Assembly (NCBI GenBank): GCA_002763025.1
Contig: PCYG01000068.1
Location: 1-9,015, forward strand
Direction of reading: 5' to 3'
Origin: Candidatus Woesearchaeota archaeon CG10_big_fil_rev_8_21_14_0_10_32_24
GTDB lineage: Archaea; Nanobdellota; Nanobdellia; Woesearchaeales; GW2011-AR9
DNA length: 9,015 bases
Shown here: positions 6,101 through 9,015 of the stretch, piece after piece
How positions within the stretch are numbered: the stretch's first letter is position 1
Layout of the letters: each line of letters begins with the position of its first letter
The notes under the pieces: model-generated
Told to the model about the DNA's origin: nothing
Database searches by the model: none
What the model saw: the letters and a program-made list of their open reading frames with translations, nothing else
Made by a program: the position numbers and the translations under genes

Positions 6101-8525
6101 AGGATTACAACAATGTGTTTGTGTTCCAGACAAAACTGTTAAAGTAGAAAACCTTGGTAACGCACGTGAAGCAATTAAAGAACAAACAAGTACAACAGGA
6201 ACTGTATCAGAAGATTGGGTTTACAGACAAGATCAATTGTATAAAACAAATCCTACTAAAGGGACGTTTTACCCTGAATGGCGATATTATTCTGGACGAG
6301 ATACATCTGCAACATTTGGATTAAATCATGTGTTGGATACTGTAGGAACACCAACCATTCCTACAATAAATCCTAATACACAACATCTTGGTGCGTTCCA
6401 ATCAGTCTGTCTTTCAGGCATTAGTGCACGATTGGTATTAACAAACAATATGTTAAAAGCATTTAATTCTTGTATTGAAGAAGCAAAAACTGGTGGCTTT
6501 AAAGATGCAGGGGTCTGTAAAACATTATTCTCTCAACAAATTTGTGGATTAGCCTATAAAGGAATTTCTTATTTAACTAATTCATGTGAACCACTTAATT
6601 GGCAAGATGAATTAAAAGGTGGTACGACAATTGATACATTAGGACAAGGTACAAAAGCATTTTATTCATCAATACCGGAAGCTATGAGTTCATCCACAAA
6701 TGATTTACGATCAGATTATGCTAATGCAAATGTAGAATCATTCTTTTCTGGAGGTGCACAAGGATTTGCACAAAGTATGTGTATGGCTGCTTTTGGATTT
6801 GACTTACCCTCAGTGAGCGAGTTTATCTTAGATTCAGCATATGCGTTCCCCATGAAAACAACAGCCCATGCCCTTCCACGTGAACGTGAATTTGCATCTT
6901 TTGATCCTGTACGAGGTACAGCTGTATATAATTATAATTTGGGTGCCTTAATAATTCCTGGATGTAAAATTAAATCTGCAACTGCGTCTCTTGTATGTAT
7001 TGGTCCAGAAGATCAAAATCGACCAGGGGTACAATGTGGTGATCAAGGATGTGATTGTGTCCATGCAACTACAACCTCCGGTTTTGAAGGTGAAAAAACG
7101 AAACAACTTAATGGTGGTACATTGTATAATCTTAAACAACTTGAACCTATTTCAATCCAAATTCTCTCACCTCAAAAAATTAATTCAAATTTTAGATATG
7201 ATCATGTTTTAATTGATCTGAGATTAGATCCAAATGAAAAAAAGGAAACTTGTTTTGATGAAGGCTATTTGGATGGTAAATTTTATTTCCCTATTCAAGA
7301 TGCATCTCCACCAGGAGTTGTAACAGCATGTCAAACACAATTTGGTACAGGCAAATTTTTCTGTGCTGGTATTCAAGGATTATTTGGAACAGGTGGAAGT
7401 TATTTACAAGACCCTTATTTTTCTTGCTATGATAAAACCACACAATCGTGGGCTTCATGTACAACACCAAACTTGTTTACAAAGAATGATGAAATTCGTG
7501 TTAAGACACATGTGTTCTCAGATGGGACTCCTGCGTGTTTAAAAATTACAGAACGTGGATTACAATCAGGTCAAACAAATGTGCGTGGGATTCAACCTTT
7601 ACCACAAAATTTACCAGGTTCGTTCCAACCAGAATGGAATCTTGGAATTGTGACACCTAATTTATTTACAGGTGCAAGCAATTCTATTGTTTTAACGAGC
7701 GACAGTGATCAAGGATGTAGTAGTAATATCAATTATCTTAACCCTCCTCCAACAACTCCAATTACGTCATCACCAACATACAATTTTGGTTATGAAGTTC
7801 TTCCAGGTGGATTTAAAGTAACTGTGCCTTCAGGTGTTTTAGTTGATTCATCATCAGGATTTAGCGTTGTAAATAATATTTTGAAAAAAGGAACACAAGA
7901 AATTTTCCCAGGTTCAGATCTTGTGACTGTGCCATTTACATTTAATGGATTCAAAGTATCTGGATTAATTGGAACGCCAACAAATCCGCAAAAAAAACAA
8001 TGTACTTATCAAGTTCGTGGATCTGCAAGCGGTTCATTTGCACAGACAGAAAAATCATTCACTCTCACAGCAGAATTATTTAAACCAGATGCAAACGGAC
8101 AATGTTACAATGTAAATCAACTTATCAAAGCTCCAGCATTTGGAAAAAGTCAGGTTAGTATTCCAATTAAAATTCAACTTGAACCTGTGAAATCACAAAT
8201 CGTTTCTCAGATGCATAATGATTTCATGGCAGGAAGTTGTAACGCAGTGCAACAACAAGCATCTGCAATAATCAACTATGGTGGAAATGATTTGCAAGAT
8301 GCAAAAGCATTGTATTATTCAACAGCATGTTATGTTGTGCAAGGACAATCACAATGGGCACAGCGATTTAAGAATGAAGTATGTACACGAACAGATATAT
8401 TCTTGAATCGGAAAGATGCTAATAATCAAACAATGCCTTCTTACCTGCCTGCGGTCACAAGCACAACAGAATATAATAAAATGGTACAATATATGACTAC
8501 AATCAGAGGACAAGCAGGATGTTAA
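3180..8525 (+). CDS. Giant secreted FN3/Ig-like, cysteine-rich surface protein
   Basis: This 1781-residue protein is the largest gene here. An ordinary Sec signal peptide (1-28) has a basic start, a hydrophobic core (LFVILLFLTL) and an ASA site before L29. Residues 29-117 resemble a fibronectin type III domain (VTDTSALISWQT, then FETQAP). Three Ig-like modules follow, each opening with D-T-x-x-P: D118, D216 and D299, with the third ending near 434. The first 434 residues have no cysteine. The remaining 1347 have about 42, including CDRVLC (769-774), CAAVC (912-916), CVC (979-981) and CGDQGCDC (1286-1293), and Cys is the last residue. A moderately hydrophobic stretch (654-667) is followed by basic residues (R668, R672, R675). 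No enzyme motif, cell-wall anchor or clear C-terminal membrane helix is visible. The likely role is an adhesin or envelope scaffold, by inference from the domain types. It starts inside the previous gene's stop codon (ATGA) without a visible Shine-Dalgarno, suggesting coupled translation. An unbroken 5.3-kb frame argues strongly that it is real. Confidence 0.87.
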   Translation: MSSYKQRIARLSSLFVILLFLTLPLASALEISNVQATQVTDTSALISWQTDQPADTFIGFGTTKTTLEKKGDPSPVTDHQLPLFNLKSKTQYFFNVESGKTTDDNGGKLYSFETQAPDTTAPEIELKFPEMIAGNQLTLKGSTELGATATIYVNGNQAGIALAKKLDDTEAKGYKHPGLFTFSGVILQNNKENTVKVEVVDSSGNKASANAKIFADTEKPKITMGKVPSLVGDISYKIDAIISESVSYEIRVDNKSVKKGEGDRISESISLKEGKNNVQIIVIDKAGWEVVEQFSISTDTRDPTVKFTVAKGNEYYQGSAESSISGTTESGAKVFLYIYRPSTVEYNPDFSRAWMETTANDKGEFTFEEVNFESQPLSLKSLAPKKVPQGLQTVTLQPVAQAGELQRKTVYIYVIAEDQSGKTGYQQTPLNINSCFSGDSVFEVNSVTQFQAPLRLNPQLLDEGREVATVVFNFSYRGSASPIIDPTTGNQVEPAFKITDVLFDPACTQGMLKDPETKLGCNILPQRQQSKTPNNDNTAYMLTYNLKSSETLSKKESGYWDEFKKRQIMFPLKITVRYQERESVTTGSVLGSTTTATYGSPKTQVSCQQLGYFVDIPVDSSEYIPDWLADEGIATTTYVSEKIEAILPILEKTILVTGVGCITSFVGRIGFRFARIFTSKMEVIQSKAAVAAKTKEEGKDDCPLNQEDLILESTRQEWLKLKNNGALNGISLPKGDWENEANTLDKRCPSTSKLWKAEAALDQAYRWSCDRVLCRAAPAAWTASAEKSQVDIAVLNQEQCTVTSRGIPLQKVENCQDQISKSPTVQVSQGALDLKKKGAFTCYRNPLTEQLYYVDPADIQSSDGKNVKLKWLSPVAGLELNSAFNIKNTNNTLYAYKGPNSQEIIVGTDQSCAAVCSNPRAPGYKSDGCYDEVKAGLTGQITIKKNGNSLPTGARSAGYTQDCFVKSTASGSNTGLQQCVCVPDKTVKVENLGNAREAIKEQTSTTGTVSEDWVYRQDQLYKTNPTKGTFYPEWRYYSGRDTSATFGLNHVLDTVGTPTIPTINPNTQHLGAFQSVCLSGISARLVLTNNMLKAFNSCIEEAKTGGFKDAGVCKTLFSQQICGLAYKGISYLTNSCEPLNWQDELKGGTTIDTLGQGTKAFYSSIPEAMSSSTNDLRSDYANANVESFFSGGAQGFAQSMCMAAFGFDLPSVSEFILDSAYAFPMKTTAHALPREREFASFDPVRGTAVYNYNLGALIIPGCKIKSATASLVCIGPEDQNRPGVQCGDQGCDCVHATTTSGFEGEKTKQLNGGTLYNLKQLEPISIQILSPQKINSNFRYDHVLIDLRLDPNEKKETCFDEGYLDGKFYFPIQDASPPGVVTACQTQFGTGKFFCAGIQGLFGTGGSYLQDPYFSCYDKTTQSWASCTTPNLFTKNDEIRVKTHVFSDGTPACLKITERGLQSGQTNVRGIQPLPQNLPGSFQPEWNLGIVTPNLFTGASNSIVLTSDSDQGCSSNINYLNPPPTTPITSSPTYNFGYEVLPGGFKVTVPSGVLVDSSSGFSVVNNILKKGTQEIFPGSDLVTVPFTFNGFKVSGLIGTPTNPQKKQCTYQVRGSASGSFAQTEKSFTLTAELFKPDANGQCYNVNQLIKAPAFGKSQVSIPIKIQLEPVKSQIVSQMHNDFMAGSCNAVQQQASAIINYGGNDLQDAKALYYSTACYVVQGQSQWAQRFKNEVCTRTDIFLNRKDANNQTMPSYLPAVTSTTEYNKMVQYMTTIRGQAGC
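8505..8509 (+). promoter_or_regulatory. Possible Shine-Dalgarno for the 8519 gene
   Basis: AGAGG ends 9 nt before the ATG at 8519, inside the end of the preceding gene. GAGG can pair with the CCTCC-type 3' end of archaeal 16S rRNA. No comparable motif precedes the 3180 start, so this one helps support 8519 as a start. It is a four- to five-base match inside coding sequence, so chance is possible. Confidence 0.35.
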
Positions 8526-9015
8526 ACAAGAATGGAACGCTTGCAATACAACTTTTAACATTTCTAGTTGTTGCAGTACTCAGTTCTGCATTAATGCTTA
8601 TACTTATACAAACAGGCACACTTAGCGTGCGTGCAGGTAATCAACCGTCATTATTAGATACTGAATTCATTCCTGTGGGTCGGCAAGGCACAATTGCGGT
8701 TACACGTTTTGATTTTTGTAGAAGTGTAGATGAAAAATTAAATTGTGTTGGAAAAACTGACAAGTTTAATGTGAACCAGGAAATCCATTTCAGATTTGTG
8801 GTGGAATCCACAACTTCATATGGTCAAATTCAAATTGTAGAAAATTATCGAGTTAAAGATGCAAATGGAAATATAATATTAAATGCAGATACTAATGATG
8901 ATTTTTATTTCGATATAGAATCTGATCAAACAAAAGAGCTAATTACAATTAATGATTATTTTGTGATGGGTGAACCAGGGAAATATACTTTAGAATTAAT
9001 TGTTAAAAATCCTTA
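8519..9015 (+). CDS. Membrane-anchored pilin-like/Ig-like protein (3' end outside window)
   Basis: The frame opens at ATG 8519 and stays open for 165 codons to the window edge, so the C-terminus is missing. The protein begins MLNKNGTLAIQ, then a hydrophobic helix (about residues 8-30, LLTFLVVAVLSSALMLILI). K4-N-G6 followed directly by the helix resembles an archaeal prepilin leader cut after Gly, although the usual Glu at +5 or Gln at +1 is absent. A plain N-terminal membrane anchor is equally possible. The outer part (about 47-165) looks like a beta-sandwich: NVNQEIHFRFVVES, VKDANGNIIL, then a GEPGKYTLELIV strand typical of Ig-like or COG1470-like domains. C67 and C76 could form a disulfide. 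ATG overlaps the giant gene's TAA by 7 nt (ATGTTAA), so it belongs to the same operon. The function is unknown; it is probably a partner at the cell surface. Confidence 0.8.
   Translation, partial: MLNKNGTLAIQLLTFLVVAVLSSALMLILIQTGTLSVRAGNQPSLLDTEFIPVGRQGTIAVTRFDFCRSVDEKLNCVGKTDKFNVNQEIHFRFVVESTTSYGQIQIVENYRVKDANGNIILNADTNDDFYFDIESDQTKELITINDYFVMGEPGKYTLELIVKNP

Noticed and set aside
6991..7542. Short + strand frames at 6991-7212 and 7342-7542 in another phase
   Set aside because: Both are inside the unbroken giant gene, have low-complexity K/Q/L-rich translations and show no initiation signals. They are shadows of the real frame.
1..9015. CRISPR array, insertion sequence, transposase, integrase or defence gene
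   Set aside because: No spaced direct repeats, terminal inverted repeats or recombinase motifs were seen. The only tandem repeat noticed is the 8-bp promoter duplication at 264-279.

Overview
The window looks like chromosomal DNA from an archaeon, most likely an uncultured DPANN lineage of the Woesearchaeota/Pacearchaeota/Nanoarchaeota type. The evidence is: an AT-rich sequence with archaeal TATA boxes about 25 bp upstream of two start codons (leaderless layout); a leucine tRNA whose anticodon loop carries a short intron in a bulge-helix-bulge fold; an archaeal PAC2-family proteasome-assembly protein; and a secreted protein that starts with an archaeal class III (KKGQ) signal. The complete genes end in TAG, TGA and TAA, so the standard code applies. 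The lineage is inferred from these traits; there is no rRNA or other marker to fix it.

Layout. Bases 1-114 hold no supported gene, only a 14-bp palindrome and the tRNA promoter. Bases 115-211 are tRNA-Leu(GAG) with a 13-nt intron, followed by a T-rich terminator. Bases 292-1104 encode a 270-residue PAC2 protein with its own promoter (two tandem TATA elements). A 102-bp gap holds a possible T-rich terminator and a second strong TATA box. From 1207 to the right edge runs one operon of at least three genes, all on the + strand: a 658-residue class III signal-peptide protein (1207-3183), a giant 1781-residue secreted FN3/Ig-like and cysteine-rich protein (3180-8525), and a membrane-anchored Ig-like protein cut by the window end (8519-9015). 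The genes overlap by 4 nt (ATGA) and 7 nt (ATGTTAA), so they are probably translationally coupled.

The tRNA and PAC2 genes are housekeeping. The three-gene operon takes up more than 85% of the window and is the interesting part. Every member has an N-terminal export or membrane signal, two have a pilin-like 'Lys-x-Gly then hydrophobic helix' N-terminus, and two carry many cysteines in their presumed outer portions. The simplest reading is a cell-envelope or surface assembly: two membrane-anchored, pilin-like subunits flanking a giant secreted adhesin-like protein. No enzyme motif was recognised in any of the three, so the function (attachment to a host or neighbour cell, envelope scaffold, or other) is not shown by the sequence.
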